A stretch of 64,000 nt of DNA from Parabacteroides chongii (GCF_029581355.1 NZ_CP120849.1:4186501-4250500); one strand, 5' to 3'; shown: positions 52,579-62,857, numbered from the stretch's first letter. Notes: generated by a model not told the origin, from the letters alone. Translations and numbers: made by a program.

Positions 52579-53301
52579 ATGAATGAAGAAACAAAGAAAC
52601 AGGAAAATCCCGAACAGGAGCCTGAACAAGGTAATTCTGCTGGCAAGCCAGTAGTGGAGCAAGCGATTACAAATCTGATAAAAAAACCTCAGGTTCAATC
52701 TGTAGATGGTGGCAATGATACACCCGCACCAAATCCTGATCCCCAAAAGAATGTTGGTGATAGTGCGGCTGATAAATTCAAAGGATTACCTATGCGTGAA
52801 TTAATCGGTGGCCCGTTGTTTGCCGCTGCTGAGGCACAGGAGAAGCTTGCTGCTATTGCATTAGATGCATTCTATGGAGAGGGTGAAGAAGGAACAAAGG
52901 GAGATACACGTATCTTAAAGTTCAAACTAAATCGCCCTGTTGAACAAGACGGAGCAATTAAACCAATGGAGCAAACAGTGGAGGCCCCCTTTATCGGATT
53001 AGTACCTATTCCATCCTTGTTGATTGACCGTGTCGATATCGATTTCCAGATGGAAGTGACGGAGACAAATTCAGAAAAGTCTACCTCCTCTGCAGATGTA
53101 TCCACCAATATTCAGCCAAATGGTTCTTCCCGTGAAAATACCCGTTCAACGAATCAGACTGCAAAGTATCAGGTGCATGTGTCAGCCAGCCAGCAACGTC
53201 AAACTGAAGGTTTATCGAAGCTGATGGATATTATGGCAAGTTGCATCGAGCCGATACCGGCATCAGCTAAGCCTGAGCCTGACCCTAAACCTGAGTCTTA
53301 A
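52579..53301 (+). CDS. DUF2589 family protein
   Basis: 240 residues. A low-complexity N-terminus (about 1-65, Glu/Gln/Pro-rich) leads into MRELIGGPLFAAAEAQEKLA and the characteristic VPIPSLLIDRVDIDFQMEV and AKYQVHVSASQQRQTEGLSK. The family is of unknown function and usually occurs as small clusters. No signal peptide or membrane helix. It is followed by a terminator at 53331. Confidence 0.75.
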   Translation: MNEETKKQENPEQEPEQGNSAGKPVVEQAITNLIKKPQVQSVDGGNDTPAPNPDPQKNVGDSAADKFKGLPMRELIGGPLFAAAEAQEKLAAIALDAFYGEGEEGTKGDTRILKFKLNRPVEQDGAIKPMEQTVEAPFIGLVPIPSLLIDRVDIDFQMEVTETNSEKSTSSADVSTNIQPNGSSRENTRSTNQTAKYQVHVSASQQRQTEGLSKLMDIMASCIEPIPASAKPEPDPKPES

Positions 53302-53658
53302 AGGTTTTGATAATTAATTGTTTAATCAGGAAGAGGACGGGATGTGAGCGTCCTTTTCTCTTTTTAAATTGAAAAACACATGATGGATAGTGTTGAAAAA
53401 TTGGTGTTCTATGGGGAATAGAAAAAATCGTTCGATTTGCCTGTCTCTTCCTATACGCCCGGTTTGCTGGCTTCGCCGCTTCATTTTTGGATACCCGAAT
53501 TTGTAACTTTTCTTGCGGGGAAGGAGCTGATTATGCAGGAGGCATTGTTCTCTACAGCGATTGATGGGGAACGTTGTGCGGAAAGACTAGGAGGTGTGCC
53601 TAAAAAACAAATAGTAAGCGAGTTTTTGTTTTGACACACCGCCTTCCTAAAATCAAGA
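53302..53658. other. Non-coding gap with terminator, no secure gene
   Basis: Apart from the terminator at 53331-53366, a 65-codon frame (53437-53634) is open but has no codon-use, start-site or motif support. I treat the 357 bp as non-coding or as remnant sequence. Confidence 0.4.
53331..53366 (+). terminator. Terminator after the DUF2589 gene
   Basis: A 9-bp stem (AAGAGGACG with CGTCCTTTT, one wobble) with a T-rich tail. Confidence 0.7.
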
Positions 53659-54051
53659 TCAACTATTTATTTGTTTTTCGATCTCATTCAGCAGATTAAC
53701 CCTTTCCAGAGAGAATGTGTTATCATGTGTCTGTAGATATTCCAGCAATTCTTTTGCCCGGCGGAGTATATTTGGTTGGTTCTTCGGTTGCAGGTAGCTA
53801 CTTTCGATCAAGGTTTTGATCGCTATTTCAAGACGTAGGATACCGTTCTTCTCTTCGCTGTCGAGGAAACGGAGGATATCGTCGGGAGCTGTTGTCATCA
53901 GGAAATCCTGATCTAGTTTCAGGTTCTCGAAAACGGTCTGTATCAGCTCCGGATTCTTTCCGGCAGCATTGTTATTTCGATTGAAGATTACCTGGGCAAT
54001 CATCTTGCCCAGTTCTTCTATCTGTACCATGATTAAATCTCTTTTCAGCAT
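53659..54051 (-). CDS. Uncharacterised helical protein next to the cyclophilin
   Basis: 130 residues starting MLKRDLIMVQIEELGKMIAQV, mostly predicted helical (FENLKLDQDFLMTTAPDDIL, LRRAKELLEYLQTHD). The opening resembles short Bacteroidetes and Firmicutes proteins of unknown function whose N-terminus reads (F/Y)xxDxIxxxIExxxxxI. It begins 12 bp after the cyclophilin stop, so it is co-transcribed with it. Confidence 0.7.
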   Translation of the reverse strand: MLKRDLIMVQIEELGKMIAQVIFNRNNNAAGKNPELIQTVFENLKLDQDFLMTTAPDDILRFLDSEEKNGILRLEIAIKTLIESSYLQPKNQPNILRRAKELLEYLQTHDNTFSLERVNLLNEIEKQINS

Positions 54052-54063
54052 ATTGGATGAATT

Positions 54064-54873
54064 TTATTCTATTGTAACACTAATGATCCGTATATCTTTT
54101 TTGGGGCGGTCATATTGATCTTTCGGCTGGTTGGCAATAACATCCAACACATCGAAGCCTTCTGTCAGTTCACCGAAGATCGTATAAATACCGTCCAGAT
54201 GATGGCATCCGCCGACTGTCGTGTATGCTTTCCGTTCTTCTTCTGTAAAGATCAGGTGACCCGGTGTCGCCAAAATCATGGAATCGATTTGGGCATTCAC
54301 TGCTGTTACTCGTTTGTTATATTCCCGTTTGTTGCTTTGTTTCAACATTTTCAGGTCTACGGCAACAGGACGGTAGAATTTATCCAGCGCCTTTTTCCGT
54401 ATATCCTGGTTGGCGATCAGCTCCAGAGTATCCAGTTCCCCGTTGCGATATACTTTTCCCTGTACGATAAAGAATTGCGACATATCCGATTTCTTTTCCG
54501 GATTGACATCGTCATTCTGGCGCGGGGCAGCGAGAGCACCTCTCTTGTGGAAATATTTATCTTTCAGCTCCGGCATGATCTCCGCTGACGAATCGCCGAA
54601 ACCACAACGTGCCCCGGCGGGAGCGTTTTTTGAATCGGGCGCTCCTCCCTGGATCATGAACTCTTTGATGACACGGGTAAAAAGCGTACCGTTAAATTCA
54701 CCCTGCTGGGCGCGATTAATAAATGTACGTACATGATTCGGTACATCGTCGTATAGCCGGGCCTTCATGGTCCCGACGTTCGTTTTGATAGTCACTGCTT
54801 TTTCTGAGCTTTGAGCGTTAAGACTTGCAGCTGCCAGTAAGAAAGCCAGTGTCAAGCTGTATAATCTTTTCAT
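54064..54873 (-). CDS. Peptidyl-prolyl cis-trans isomerase, cyclophilin type, exported
   Basis: About 269 residues; signal peptide MKRLYSLTLAFLLAAASLNAQ. The cyclophilin core is interrupted by a long insertion (about residues 140-205). VRTFINRAQQGEFNGTLFTRV, EFMIQGG and FTVFGE-like IYTIFGELTEGFDVLDVIAN are present. Folding helper in the periplasm. The second Met (54873) is the better start. A minus-strand -7 box TAAGTTTG lies at 54923-54930. Confidence 0.87.
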   Translation of the reverse strand: MKRLYSLTLAFLLAAASLNAQSSEKAVTIKTNVGTMKARLYDDVPNHVRTFINRAQQGEFNGTLFTRVIKEFMIQGGAPDSKNAPAGARCGFGDSSAEIMPELKDKYFHKRGALAAPRQNDDVNPEKKSDMSQFFIVQGKVYRNGELDTLELIANQDIRKKALDKFYRPVAVDLKMLKQSNKREYNKRVTAVNAQIDSMILATPGHLIFTEEERKAYTTVGGCHHLDGIYTIFGELTEGFDVLDVIANQPKDQYDRPKKDIRIISVTIE

Positions 54874-54911
54874 GAACATTTATTTTTTTCTCGGGTAAAG
54901 ATAGTGTTTAT

Positions 54912-54943
54912 GTTGTTAAACACAAACTTAATGGCTACCTTTG
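54912..54943 (+). promoter_or_regulatory. Promoter of the AspT-type transporter gene
   Basis: GTTG (54912-54915), 20 nt, TACCTTTG (54936-54943), 43 bp before the ATG at 54986. Confidence 0.65.
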
Positions 54944-54985
54944 CGAACTTTATTTGATGGCGAAAAGATTTTTTAATATAATATT

Positions 54986-56662
54986 ATGAATTGGATCAAT
55001 GATTTGTTATGGGGAGAAGGCATTGGGCACTCCATCCTGCTGCTGTCGTTTGTTATTGCGGCGGGTATTCAGTTAGGAAAAATTAAAGTGTTTGGTGTAT
55101 CGCTGGGGATTACACTGGTTCTGTTCGTGGGGATTATTCTCGGACACTTTGGTTTTACAATCAATCACAATGTGATTCACTTTTTCAAAGAATTCGGTTT
55201 GATACTGTTTGTCTACTCGGTGGGTATGCAGGTTGGTCCGGGATTCTTCTCTTCATTTAAAAAAGGAGGTGTTACATTGAATATGCTGGCTTGCGGAATT
55301 GTATTTCTAGGAGTTCTTACAGCTATTATTCTCCATTATGTTACGAATATCCCGATGTCGACGATGGTGGGGATTTTGTCAGGTGCAGTAACTAATACTC
55401 CTGGTCTGGGTGCGGCACAACAGGCTTATTCGGACATGCATGGAGTTACAGACAATACGATTGCATTGGGATATGCTGTTGCTTATCCATTGGGTGTGAT
55501 TGGTATTATTCTTTCCATCATTTTTGTTCGTTACGTCTTTCGTGTCAATTTCGATAAGGAAAACGAACAGTTGAATAACGAAGATACTTCGCATGCTAAC
55601 GAGGCTAAGCCTGTTTCTTTGATTGTAAAGAACCCGGCAGTGTTTGGTAAAACAATCGGAGAGTTATCTGCTTTATTGGAACATCGTGATTTTGTTATAT
55701 CTCGTATATGGCATGACAGTAACAAGCAAATAGAGATTGCTTCAGCCAATGTCCGTTTGCAAGAAAATGATAAGATATTCGTTATTACAACTGAACAGGA
55801 TGCGGAAACGATTAAAACCTTTGTCGGCGAAGAGATCGATATGGAGCGTAAACAGTGGATTCGTATGGAAAGCCAGTTTATCAATCGCCGTATCCTGATC
55901 ACAAAACCGGAGCTGAATGGTAAGCGTTTGGGGCAACTAAAATTACGTAAATTGTATGGAATCAATATTACCCGTATAACCCGTGCCGGTGTGGATTTGG
56001 TGGCAACTCCGACTTTGACGCTTCAGGTGGGCGACCGTGTGAATGTAGTGGGTACTGAAACTGCTGTAACCAATGTGGAAAAGGTGCTGGGTAACTCTAT
56101 GAAGCGTCTGAACGAACCGAATTTGATCACTATTTTTGTCGGTATCGCTTTAGGTATTATCCTGGGAAGTATTCCTATCACTTTCCCTGGTATTCCTCAG
56201 CCGGTAAAACTTGGATTGGCAGGCGGTCCGCTGATCGTAGCTATCCTGATCAGTCGTTTCGGATATAAGTATAAGTTAATCACCTATACGACTCAAAGTG
56301 CCAACCTGATGTTGCGTGAGATCGGTATTACTTTATTCCTTGCCTGTGTCGGTATCAGTGCAGGAGACGGTTTTGTCGACACGATCGTAAATAATGGAGG
56401 TTTCGCCTGGATCGGTTATGGTTTTATTATTACTACTGTACCTTTGCTTATCATCGGTTGTATCGGTCGTTATTTCTGCAAAGTAAATTATTTCACGTTA
56501 ATGGGTCTGATTGCCGGTAGTACGACCGACCCGCCTGCATTGGCTTATTCCAATGCAACGGCAGGAAATGATGCTCCTTCTGTGGGTTATGCAACAGTTT
56601 ATCCGCTGACCATGTTTCTGCGTGTGTTGACTGCACAGTTGCTGATATTGTTCTTTGCGTAA
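54986..56662 (+). CDS. AspT/YidE-type transporter with two RCK_C domains
   Basis: 558 residues. Two membrane halves of about five helices (about 5-185 and 385-558) flank two TrkA-C (RCK_C) ligand-binding domains (about 205-290 and 295-370, e.g. [40 protein letters not shown]). The duplication motifs [16 protein letters not shown] and [17 protein letters not shown] face one another. Members are aspartate/alanine exchangers or anion transporters; the substrate here is unknown. The stop is 10 bp from that of the convergent ClC gene. Confidence 0.88.
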   Translation: MNWINDLLWGEGIGHSILLLSFVIAAGIQLGKIKVFGVSLGITLVLFVGIILGHFGFTINHNVIHFFKEFGLILFVYSVGMQVGPGFFSSFKKGGVTLNMLACGIVFLGVLTAIILHYVTNIPMSTMVGILSGAVTNTPGLGAAQQAYSDMHGVTDNTIALGYAVAYPLGVIGIILSIIFVRYVFRVNFDKENEQLNNEDTSHANEAKPVSLIVKNPAVFGKTIGELSALLEHRDFVISRIWHDSNKQIEIASANVRLQENDKIFVITTEQDAETIKTFVGEEIDMERKQWIRMESQFINRRILITKPELNGKRLGQLKLRKLYGINITRITRAGVDLVATPTLTLQVGDRVNVVGTETAVTNVEKVLGNSMKRLNEPNLITIFVGIALGIILGSIPITFPGIPQPVKLGLAGGPLIVAILISRFGYKYKLITYTTQSANLMLREIGITLFLACVGISAGDGFVDTIVNNGGFAWIGYGFIITTVPLLIIGCIGRYFCKVNYFTLMGLIAGSTTDPPALAYSNATAGNDAPSVGYATVYPLTMFLRVLTAQLLILFFA

Positions 56663-56672
56663 ACAAGTAAAT

Positions 56673-58217
56673 TCAATAAATATTCGCCATACTCACCAAT
56701 GGTTCGTATAATTTCTCGATATCCTGTGCATCAATTTCTAGTGTGAGTTGGTCGCCAGGCAGGATCGTTTGGCCGGCAGGAGGGAAGTCCTTGCGGTCGC
56801 GGTGGATGTTGATGATGATACAGTTGTTTGGCAGGTGTAGTGTGTTTACTTGTTTCCCGTCGAAATAAGAACCTGCCATCACTTCAACATCGAGCTTTAG
56901 CCGTTTTTCCTCCTGGAAGATCGGCTTTTTGATCATCTCTTCGTAAAACATCACATTGAAAGGCTTTATTTCCAGAAGTTCCGTGAAATAGTAAGTTAAT
57001 CCTCCGACAACGATCGAAGGGTAGAAAACTTCGAAATGACCGGTAATCTCTGTGATCAGAATAATGGCAGTGATAGGAGTACGCACTACGGCAACTAGAA
57101 AAGCAGCCATCCCGATCAGCATGACATAACTGATATTCTCCGGTGCTATAATGCCCTGTTGTACCAGTAACAAGGCACATATCTTTCCCAATAATCCGCC
57201 GGTAACCAATGTCGGGATAAAACTTCCTCCCGGGAGTCCCGATGAAAAAGAGTAGACGGTGAATACCATATGCAGCAACATCATTCCGGTAATCCATAAA
57301 ATACTTTCTTTTCCGCCTAATGCCTGTTGCATCAGGAACTGTTCGCCGCCGCCGGTCAGGTCCGTCAGTGTCAATGAAATGGCATATGCCATGATCAGTA
57401 ACCCCAGCAGCTTGATATATTCAGGTTGTTTTATGGCAGGATACAGCCTTTTCACATAAAGCATCAGCAATGAGTAGAACTTGCCGAAAACGGAGACGAT
57501 AACAGCGAACAGGAGAAATAGCTTGAGTTGTACTTCGAATGAAAGATCCGGAGCGACAGCATTTATTTCGTGGTAAGGATTTATTGGAAATATCATATTG
57601 GCAATGCCTCCGGCAACAACCCCTGCCAGAATGGTCGTGATGGCTGTCTTGGGAGCATCGAAACGTTCGATCGACTCGATCACCAGGGTGGCAGCGGCTA
57701 ATGGAGCGGCAAAAGCTGCCGCCAATCCGGCACCTGCCCCTGCTGCCAGCAATTGTTTCCGTTCACCGCTCAGGATATGTCCCCATTTGCCGACGAGGTC
57801 ACCGATGTACGATCCCATCTGGACAGACGGTCCCTCACGTCCCATGGACAGACCGCTGCTCAATGTCAGTACTCCACCGGCAAACTTAGCCAGCAATTGT
57901 CGTAGAGAGTGCTTGTATACGATCCTGCCATTGATCGCCCCTCGTGTCTGTGAAATACCTCCACCCGATATATAAGGCCAGCGTTTTACCAGCCAGGAAA
58001 CGAAAATGAGTACGCCCCAGAAGATGAAAAATACGATAACGTGAAGATACCAGGGAGGAGACGACTCGAAGAAGTCTTTCCGGTAGTTGTAGAAAAGCTG
58101 TAATAAATAGTGATAAGGAACTGCTACCAACCCGGTTAGCAACCCTACGATAAGGCTCACGAAATAGAGCCTGGCATCTACCAGTTTCAGCTTTAATATC
58201 CTCCAGTTTACCTTCAT
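56673..58217 (-). CDS. ClC-type chloride channel or H+/Cl- exchanger with RCK_C domain
   Basis: 514 residues from Met 58217. Family motifs: SGGGISQTRGAI, GREGPSVQMGS (gating Glu present, as in exchangers) and SSGLPGGSFIPTLVTGG. A C-terminal TrkA-C domain (about 425-510, IINIHRDRKDFPPAGQTIL) would sense a ligand or voltage-dependent signal. The upstream Met at 58388 would overlap the divergent promoter region and the small gene at 58306, so I reject it. Confidence 0.9.
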   Translation of the reverse strand: MKVNWRILKLKLVDARLYFVSLIVGLLTGLVAVPYHYLLQLFYNYRKDFFESSPPWYLHVIVFFIFWGVLIFVSWLVKRWPYISGGGISQTRGAINGRIVYKHSLRQLLAKFAGGVLTLSSGLSMGREGPSVQMGSYIGDLVGKWGHILSGERKQLLAAGAGAGLAAAFAAPLAAATLVIESIERFDAPKTAITTILAGVVAGGIANMIFPINPYHEINAVAPDLSFEVQLKLFLLFAVIVSVFGKFYSLLMLYVKRLYPAIKQPEYIKLLGLLIMAYAISLTLTDLTGGGEQFLMQQALGGKESILWITGMMLLHMVFTVYSFSSGLPGGSFIPTLVTGGLLGKICALLLVQQGIIAPENISYVMLIGMAAFLVAVVRTPITAIILITEITGHFEVFYPSIVVGGLTYYFTELLEIKPFNVMFYEEMIKKPIFQEEKRLKLDVEVMAGSYFDGKQVNTLHLPNNCIIINIHRDRKDFPPAGQTILPGDQLTLEIDAQDIEKLYEPLVSMANIY

Positions 58218-58240
58218 AAGCTCGATAAAAACAAGACTGA

Positions 58241-58273
58241 ATTGGCTTTGGTTTAGAGAAAATAGTATCTTTG
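58241..58273 (+). promoter_or_regulatory. Promoter of the 58306 gene and the GH95 gene
   Basis: ATTG (58241-58244), 21 nt, TATCTTTG (58266-58273), 33 bp before the ATG at 58306. Confidence 0.6.
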
Positions 58274-58305
58274 TGTATTGTTGAATTAAAATAGAATAGA
58301 TTATT

Positions 58306-58530
58306 ATGGATACCCCGAGATACAAAACGATTATCAGTGTATTAAACTCATCCTGTGAAGGTTTCGATGAATATGTAGAAATGAGCAAGCGGATCAGCCT
58401 GTTTATTGAAACAGACGGAGCAAGTGAATCCGGCGGGATGATGGATGAAAGTTATATAGGGCAGTTTGCTGTTCTTCAAGATAAGCTTTATAAACTGGCA
58501 CTGGAAAAGAAAAAGAACGAATCGTGTTAA
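58306..58530 (+). CDS. Small protein of unknown function
   Basis: 74 residues, MDTPRYKTIISVLNSSCEGF at the start and a helical, Lys-rich end (LQDKLYKLALEKKKNESC). It is preceded by a good promoter and lies 10 bp before the GH95 gene, which supports a real gene. No motif is recognised. Confidence 0.65.
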   Translation: MDTPRYKTIISVLNSSCEGFDEYVEMSKRISLFIETDGASESGGMMDESYIGQFAVLQDKLYKLALEKKKNESC

Positions 58531-58540
58531 AAGTGTTATT

Positions 58541-60937
58541 ATGAAAAAGAAATGGTTGTGTTTGATTTTTAGTTTAGGACTGGTGGTGCAAAGTGGGTTT
58601 GCACAGGAAAAAACGCTGAAGATGTGGTATGACGAACCTTCGGACGACTGGATGAAATCGTTGCCCATCGGCAACGGACGGTTGAGCGGAATGGTGTTCG
58701 GAGGCATAGAAAAAGATAATATAGCCTTCAACGAGATCACGCTCTGGTCCGGACAGCCCGATCCGGAACAGGAGAAACCTTTCGGAAAAGAGGCATGGAG
58801 AAATATACAGCAGATGTTTCTGGATGGTAAGTTGGAAGAAGGGAATGCCCTGGCTTCGGAAAAGCTGGTCGGCGTTCGCAATTCTTTTGGAACACATGTC
58901 CCTTTCGGTGATATAGAACTGACTTTCAAGCAAGGAAACGGAGCGGTAGAAAGTTATATCCGTTCGCTTGATCTTGCCAGGGGAGTTGCATCCGTAACCT
59001 ATCAGCAGGGTGGTGTGACCTATACTCGTGAATATTTTTGCTCCAATCCGGCTAATGTTCTGGTGGTACGTCTTAGTGCATCAGAGAAAGGAAAACAGCA
59101 TTTGGAAGTCGGTTTGAATCCGTTAAGGAAATCTGTTGTAACGACGGAAGGAGATGCCGTCTCTTTTTCCGGACAGGTAGATTTTCCAACCTTTGGTCCC
59201 GGCGGTGTAAACTTCTACGGGAAAGTGAAAGTCCTGGCAGAAGGAGGCACTATCAGACAGAATAAGGAAAGCCTGTCTGTGGAAAATGCCGATGAAGTAG
59301 TCCTTATAGCAGACCTTCGTACGGATTTTGTGCCGGGAGATATGAAGGAGATGGTTTTGTCTACAGTGGATGATGCCGGAAAGAAAGGAGTTGAAACATT
59401 AAAGCAGGAACATGAAGCGGATTTCAGTCGCCTGTTCAACCGTGTCGCTCTTTCTTTGGGTACAGCGAAGAATGATATTGCTACGGATGAGCGTCTGAAA
59501 TTGCTGAAAGAAGGGAATAACGACCCGGATCTGATAGCCCTGTTTTGCCAGTACGGACGCTATCTGTTGATCTCCTCATCACGCGAAAATTCTCCGTTGC
59601 CAGCCAACCTTCAGGGAATATGGAACGATAACCTGGCATGCAATATGGAATGGAGTTGCGACTATCACCTGGATATTAATACACAGCAGAACTACTGGGC
59701 TGCCAATGTCGGCAATCTCAGCGAGTGTAATGTTCCTCTGTTCAATTATATAGGTACATTGGCCGAAGCCGGAGCAAAAACGGCAAAGACTGTTTATGGC
59801 TGTGACGGCTGGGTCGCTCATACGATGGCGAACGTATGGGGATTTACAGCTCCGGGCTGGGGAACAGGCTGGGGACTTCATCCTACGGGCGGTGCGTGGC
59901 TGGCATCTCATCTATGGGATTATTATCGTTTTACTAAAGACGAAGTGTTCCTGCTGAGAGCCTATCCGGTTCTGAAACAATCTGCTTTGTTCTTTCTTGA
60001 CTATATGATAGAAGATCCGAATAGCGGTTATTTGGTTACCGGACCGTCTACTTCACCCGAAAATGCATTCCTTTGGAACGGCAAACAGTTGCCGCTTTCC
60101 ATGATGCCGACTTGTGACAGGGTGATTGTTTATGAGATATTGAATGCCTGCCAGAGCGCTGCAGAGTTATTACAGGTAGATGAAGAATTAAGAGGTCGTG
60201 TGATCGATGCTCTCGACCGGTTACCTCCTTTTAAAATAGGGAAATACGGCCAGCTTCAGGAATGGCAGGAAGACTATGAAGAGGCTGTTCCTAACCACCG
60301 CCATACCAGCCATCTGCTGGCTTTGTATCCGTATGCACAGATAACACCGGAAGAAACACCCGAGTTGGCAAAAGCCGCTGCTGTGACTATCGAACGGCGC
60401 TTGAATGCAGCCGACTGGGAAGATGTGGAATGGAGCAGGGCGAATATGATTAATTTCTTTGCCCGTTTGAAAGATAGCCGGAAAGCCAGGGAAAGTGTGC
60501 TGGGGTTGATCAACGACCTGAGCCGTGAGAATATGCTGACGATCTCTCCGAAAGGCATAGCCGGTGCTCCGACGGATATATTTGTTTTTGACGGAAATGA
60601 AGCCGGTGCTGCCGGTATTATGGAGATGTTGCTTCAAAGCCATGAAGAATATGTGGAACTTCTCCCATGCTTGCCGGAAGAATGGAACACTGGCAGTTAT
60701 AAAGGTTTGTGTGCCCGCGGAGGTTTTCAGGTAGATCTATCCTGGAATGACGGAGCCGTAAAACATGCACAGGTTACAGCTACAAACGATAACACCTTAA
60801 AGTTGAAGTTACCCGAACGGACCGGACGTGAGAAATATTATAAAAACAAGAAAATGTTCGATCCGATCCTTCTCCCTTATGGCATCGTCAGAGTAGATTT
60901 GCAAAAGGGAGATATCTTTGAAGTCGCTTATAATTGA
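58541..60937 (+). CDS. Alpha-L-fucosidase, GH95 family
   Basis: 798 residues from Met 58541; the longer frame from 58466 would overlap the small gene, while MKKKWLCLIFSLGLVVQSGFAQ is a perfect signal peptide. N-terminal beta-sandwich with FNEITLWSGQPDPEQ. The (alpha/alpha)6 domain has LQGIWNDNLACNMEWSCDYHL, DINTQQNYWAANVG (family catalytic Asn pair), TSPENAF (acid Glu) and, in place of the usual IDGNFGG, VFDGNEAGAAG, which keeps the Asp. Cleaves terminal alpha-1,2-fucose (some members alpha-galactose) from mucin or milk glycans. Periplasmic or surface location. Confidence 0.9.
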   Translation: MKKKWLCLIFSLGLVVQSGFAQEKTLKMWYDEPSDDWMKSLPIGNGRLSGMVFGGIEKDNIAFNEITLWSGQPDPEQEKPFGKEAWRNIQQMFLDGKLEEGNALASEKLVGVRNSFGTHVPFGDIELTFKQGNGAVESYIRSLDLARGVASVTYQQGGVTYTREYFCSNPANVLVVRLSASEKGKQHLEVGLNPLRKSVVTTEGDAVSFSGQVDFPTFGPGGVNFYGKVKVLAEGGTIRQNKESLSVENADEVVLIADLRTDFVPGDMKEMVLSTVDDAGKKGVETLKQEHEADFSRLFNRVALSLGTAKNDIATDERLKLLKEGNNDPDLIALFCQYGRYLLISSSRENSPLPANLQGIWNDNLACNMEWSCDYHLDINTQQNYWAANVGNLSECNVPLFNYIGTLAEAGAKTAKTVYGCDGWVAHTMANVWGFTAPGWGTGWGLHPTGGAWLASHLWDYYRFTKDEVFLLRAYPVLKQSALFFLDYMIEDPNSGYLVTGPSTSPENAFLWNGKQLPLSMMPTCDRVIVYEILNACQSAAELLQVDEELRGRVIDALDRLPPFKIGKYGQLQEWQEDYEEAVPNHRHTSHLLALYPYAQITPEETPELAKAAAVTIERRLNAADWEDVEWSRANMINFFARLKDSRKARESVLGLINDLSRENMLTISPKGIAGAPTDIFVFDGNEAGAAGIMEMLLQSHEEYVELLPCLPEEWNTGSYKGLCARGGFQVDLSWNDGAVKHAQVTATNDNTLKLKLPERTGREKYYKNKKMFDPILLPYGIVRVDLQKGDIFEVAYN

Positions 60938-60941
60938 TTGA

Positions 60942-60973
60942 AGTCTGATGCCGGGTTAATCCAGCATCAGACT
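60942..60973. terminator. Convergent hairpin between GH95 and GNAT genes
   Basis: A perfect 10-bp stem (60942-60951 with 60964-60973) has the GNAT stop codon in its loop. It can serve both strands but has no T run, so termination is likely but not certain. Confidence 0.5.
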
Positions 60974-61915
60974 CATATAGGCTTCCCGGTTCGGGTATCC
61001 CATAACGATCCGGGTAAATGTTTGAATATCCATATCCTTCAGGTTTTGTTCCGTAAAAGGACTCTCCTTATGCGTAGACAGCCAGTGGTGTCTTAACCGT
61101 TCGGTGTCGATAACGCGTGCCATGCCGAAGGGACGTGTAGCCGGTACGACCGGAGGTGTTTTGTAAGTCGCCCGGTTCACATTGTTCTGTAAGGTTGCTT
61201 CTTGCAGTAAAAGGTTTGCTACCCGGTCGTCATCGTAGAAGAACTCTTTTACATATACCTGCTTTTTCTCTTTCGGAAGCGTAGCGTCCGGCGGGAGAAC
61301 GAAAGCCATGCCGATCGGCTGGTCTTTTTCATTCAAAGCGGTAAGCATTTGTCCTCCGTCCAGTTGCAAATCGCGCAGGATCGTAATGAAATCGTCCTGG
61401 GTATGCAGGACACAGCATTTTCTTTCACGGATTTTCCGGTTGAAGTAATCATATAATTTATCGATGGAAGGGACTTCCGGCGGAACGACTGTGATCTGCG
61501 GTGCATAGACCGGTGTCTCCGGACGTATGTAAAGCTCTTCGGAGCAATCGAACGCTTCCGTATATCCTTGTTCCCTGTAATAGTCGAACAACCAGGGATC
61601 AGCGGGGATCAGGGCGGTTACGGCAACCGACCGGTATTTCATTTCTTCAAATGCATTCTGCAAAAGTTCCCGCATAAGACCTTTACCCCGCATGGATGGG
61701 AGGGTGCAAGCTCCGGAAATATAAGCCACGGATATCTCTGTACCGTAATAGGTCATTGTGTAAGGCAGCATCTGCAAGGCAGATACCACCTGTCCGTTCT
61801 TTTCGATGACCAGTGTGTTTTCTTCTTTGTACACCCGGTCGAAATAAAGGCGAATAAACTCTTCCGAATCATTGAACGAGAGACGCCATAGATCGATTAT
61901 TTGCTGCTTGTTCAT
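60956..61915 (-). CDS. GNAT-family N-acetyltransferase (Eis-like layout)
   Basis: About 319 residues from Met 61915 (MNKQQIIDLWRLSF). An acetyl-CoA binding P-loop-like stretch CTLPSMRGKGLMRELLQNAF (RxxGxG/A type) lies in the first 115 residues. Middle and C-terminal regions form a second GNAT-like part and a sterol-carrier-like end, as in Eis-type proteins. The substrate is unknown. The start overlaps the DUF2156 gene by 47 bp; a longer version starting at 61951 cannot be excluded. Confidence 0.8.
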   Translation of the reverse strand: MNKQQIIDLWRLSFNDSEEFIRLYFDRVYKEENTLVIEKNGQVVSALQMLPYTMTYYGTEISVAYISGACTLPSMRGKGLMRELLQNAFEEMKYRSVAVTALIPADPWLFDYYREQGYTEAFDCSEELYIRPETPVYAPQITVVPPEVPSIDKLYDYFNRKIRERKCCVLHTQDDFITILRDLQLDGGQMLTALNEKDQPIGMAFVLPPDATLPKEKKQVYVKEFFYDDDRVANLLLQEATLQNNVNRATYKTPPVVPATRPFGMARVIDTERLRHHWLSTHKESPFTEQNLKDMDIQTFTRIVMGYPNREAYMSLMLD

Positions 61916-62831
61916 CTTGTTTATTGTTTTGCGTTTTCTTAATCGCGGCACTCTTCTCTAATAGTATGACCGGGTTGTAAGAAAGTTTTGCTTGCCGCAA
62001 CCCCGGGATACCGAGATCCTCTTCGCGGTTCACGTAGATGAATTTTTCCGGCAGGCGTGAAGCGAATTCCTGGTTGATAACAGTGTAAGCCCCTTCATAG
62101 TTCACATCCGCTTTTTCTACATGTACTCCGAACGTGTCATGGTTGATCGGTGCTCCGAAGGTGAAGGCGATTACTTTCCCGTCTACCAGCAGTGCACCTC
62201 CGAGTAAGCCCAGTTCGTCGAAGTGGTTGAGTGCGTACGTCATGGAAATACGTTCGTAGTTCAAGTCTTCGGCATCGTCTTCCGTCTTGTTTGCCTTGTA
62301 CCAGGTACATTCCAGTTTCAGGCACTGCGTGATCAGATCGGGAGTGATAGGCGCATATTCGTATTCATACCTTTTTTTGAAATTATTAATATGGTTGCGC
62401 TTCGACTGATACTTTTTGCCTTTCAGCAAAGACAGGTCTTCACGCAGGTAGATATAGTCGAAATAATCGCGTTCGGGGATATAGAAGAATCCGCCGGGCA
62501 GCGCCTGTTCCAGCATATCTTTGGCATCCGGTGTGACACCCAACATGCAAAGCGGGTGCCCATGTGCCAGGGAGTCCGTTTCGAGTAACTCCAATGCATG
62601 TTTCAGGTCACCCCTTCCGGCAGGTGTCATGTAAACGAGACGGCTTTTATCTTCTATCCAAAAACGGATCAGCAAAAAATCGTCGACAACGGCAAATTCG
62701 GTTTCATACAGAAAACGCCAGCTGCAAATGTTGGCAAACGAGTAATCGCAATTGCGATAGTTATGAGGATAAATGAATGATGTGATAAGCTCTTTATCCT
62801 CTATTTTAATTGGTTTAAAAGGAATCTTCAT
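61869..62831 (-). CDS. DUF2156 protein (phosphatidylglycerol lysyltransferase-like domain)
   Basis: About 320 residues, two GNAT-like folds as in the C-terminal domain of MprF (LKGKKYQSKRNHINNFKKRY, GALLVDGKVIAFTFGAPIN, FIYVNREEDLGIPGLRQAKL). MprF adds aminoacyl groups to lipids; the stand-alone form may act on a different acceptor. I start at Met 62831 because a -7 box TATATTTG lies at 62850-62857 across the longer start. Confidence 0.82.
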   Translation of the reverse strand: MKIPFKPIKIEDKELITSFIYPHNYRNCDYSFANICSWRFLYETEFAVVDDFLLIRFWIEDKSRLVYMTPAGRGDLKHALELLETDSLAHGHPLCMLGVTPDAKDMLEQALPGGFFYIPERDYFDYIYLREDLSLLKGKKYQSKRNHINNFKKRYEYEYAPITPDLITQCLKLECTWYKANKTEDDAEDLNYERISMTYALNHFDELGLLGGALLVDGKVIAFTFGAPINHDTFGVHVEKADVNYEGAYTVINQEFASRLPEKFIYVNREEDLGIPGLRQAKLSYNPVILLEKSAAIKKTQNNKQDEQAANNRSMASLVQ

Positions 62832-62849
62832 ACTTTTCTTTTTGTCGTA

Positions 62850-62857
62850 CAAATATA
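62850..62857 (-). promoter_or_regulatory. -7 promoter element of the DUF2156-GNAT operon
   Basis: TATATTTG on the minus strand; transcription would begin near 62843, about 12 nt upstream of the chosen start. Confidence 0.55.

Noticed and set aside
53437..53634. A 65-codon open frame after the DUF2589 terminator
   Set aside because: No family resemblance, start signal or operon context; noted as a non-coding gap.
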